A DNA stretch of 12,435 bases from JBDUCV01 sp040003255 (GTDB lineage Bacteria > Actinomycetota > Actinomycetes > Mycobacteriales > Jatrophihabitantaceae), in contig JBDUCV010000059.1 in the NCBI GenBank assembly GCA_040003255.1, forward strand, positions 1-12,435, given 5' to 3'. Numbering within the stretch: position 1 is the first letter of the stretch; each line of letters opens with the position of its first letter. The notes under the pieces are model-generated. The model was not told the DNA's origin. It did not search any database and saw nothing but the letters and a program-made list of their open reading frames with translations. The position numbers and the translations under genes were made by a program. This document shows, in pieces, positions 12,203-12,435 of this stretch.

Positions 12203-12435
12203 ATGCTCAGGATATATACCACCACCTGGTGCGGTTACTGCACCCGGCTCAAGACCGGGCTGGACCGCGCTGGCATCGCCTTTGCCGAGGTGAATATCGA
12301 GACCGATCAGGACGCCGCAGACCTGGTCATGACCGTCAACGGCGGCAACCAGACCGTCCCCACAGTGGTCTTCTCCGACGGCACGGCACTCACCAATCCG
12401 ACCGTCGACGAGGTGAAAACCCAACTGGTGGCGGT
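12203..12435 (+). CDS. mrx1: Mycoredoxin-1 (glutaredoxin-like), C-terminus cut by the window edge
   Basis: 77 complete codons, with no stop before the window end. The start MLRIYTTTWCGYC gives the glutaredoxin active site Cys10-Gly-Tyr-Cys13. TVPTVVF with cis-Pro53 and VNGGNQ (45-50) are the other glutaredoxin-fold marks. The sequence aligns by eye with M. tuberculosis Rv3198A (84 residues), so only a few residues are missing. Mycoredoxin-1 reduces protein mixed disulfides with mycothiol in the cytoplasm, with Mtr and NADPH as the downstream electron source. ATG at 12203 follows the GAGGA Shine-Dalgarno core by 9 nt. It is divergent from uvrD2 (150 bp apart) and preceded by a SigH/SigR-like promoter. 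Confidence 0.95.
   Translation, partial: MLRIYTTTWCGYCTRLKTGLDRAGIAFAEVNIETDQDAADLVMTVNGGNQTVPTVVFSDGTALTNPTVDEVKTQLVA

Noticed and set aside
1..12435. CRISPR array, insertion sequence, prophage or attachment site
   Set aside because: No regularly spaced direct repeats, transposase or integrase genes, or terminal inverted repeats were seen. The partial tRNA at the edge shows no adjacent integrase or duplicated 3' end within the window.

Overview
The window is high-GC actinobacterial DNA. Gene content and order match the Mycobacterium tuberculosis segment Rv3193c to Rv3198A, recalled from memory and not searched. The markers are a UPF0182 membrane protein, a PDZ-Lon-like protease, a zincin-like protein, a degenerate E1/ThiF-like protein, an ABC1-family kinase, WhiB7, UvrD2 and mycoredoxin-1. 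The proteins differ clearly from the M. tuberculosis versions, so a more distant member of the order Mycobacteriales or a neighbouring lineage is likely. Several starts look leaderless, with a TAnnnT -10 hexamer placed to start the transcript on the start codon, as is common in mycobacteria.

Layout. Positions 1-49 hold the 5' part of an initiator tRNA on the minus strand, with its promoter just upstream. Positions 101-4159 hold two minus-strand genes, the PDZ-Lon-like protease followed by the UPF0182 protein. From 4256 the plus strand carries a possible 13-codon leaderless ORF coupled by an ATGA overlap to a zincin-like gene. That gene meets a convergent YgjP-like metallopeptidase at overlapping stop codons (5553-5556). 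The divergent intergenic region 6174-6409 contains a cluster of DnaA-box-like sequences. An E1-like gene and an ABC1-kinase gene follow as a translationally coupled pair (6410-8784). A small zinc-ribbon gene then faces them from the minus strand.

From 10023 down to 9070 on the minus strand lies the whiB7 transcription unit: promoter, upstream ORF with a strong Shine-Dalgarno sequence, a mutually exclusive antiterminator/terminator pair, whiB7, and a 47-codon arginine-rich small ORF. A long hairpin lies downstream. uvrD2 (10040-12052) is upstream on the same strand. It retains the helicase and HRDC domains but lacks the tetracysteine module described for mycobacterial UvrD2. The window ends in mrx1, which is preceded by a sequence matching a SigH/SigR-type redox-stress promoter.

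How the genes fit together. The right half is a stress and resistance neighbourhood: ribosome-stress-responsive whiB7, the UvrD2 helicase, and a mycothiol-dependent redoxin likely read from an anti-oxidative sigma factor promoter. The left half groups three predicted peptidases with an E1-like protein and an atypical kinase. Their common purpose, if any, is unknown. The least expected observations are the DnaA-box cluster, the UvrD2 domain loss, the strand-specific hairpin below whiB7, and small ORFs shorter than usual gene-calling thresholds.
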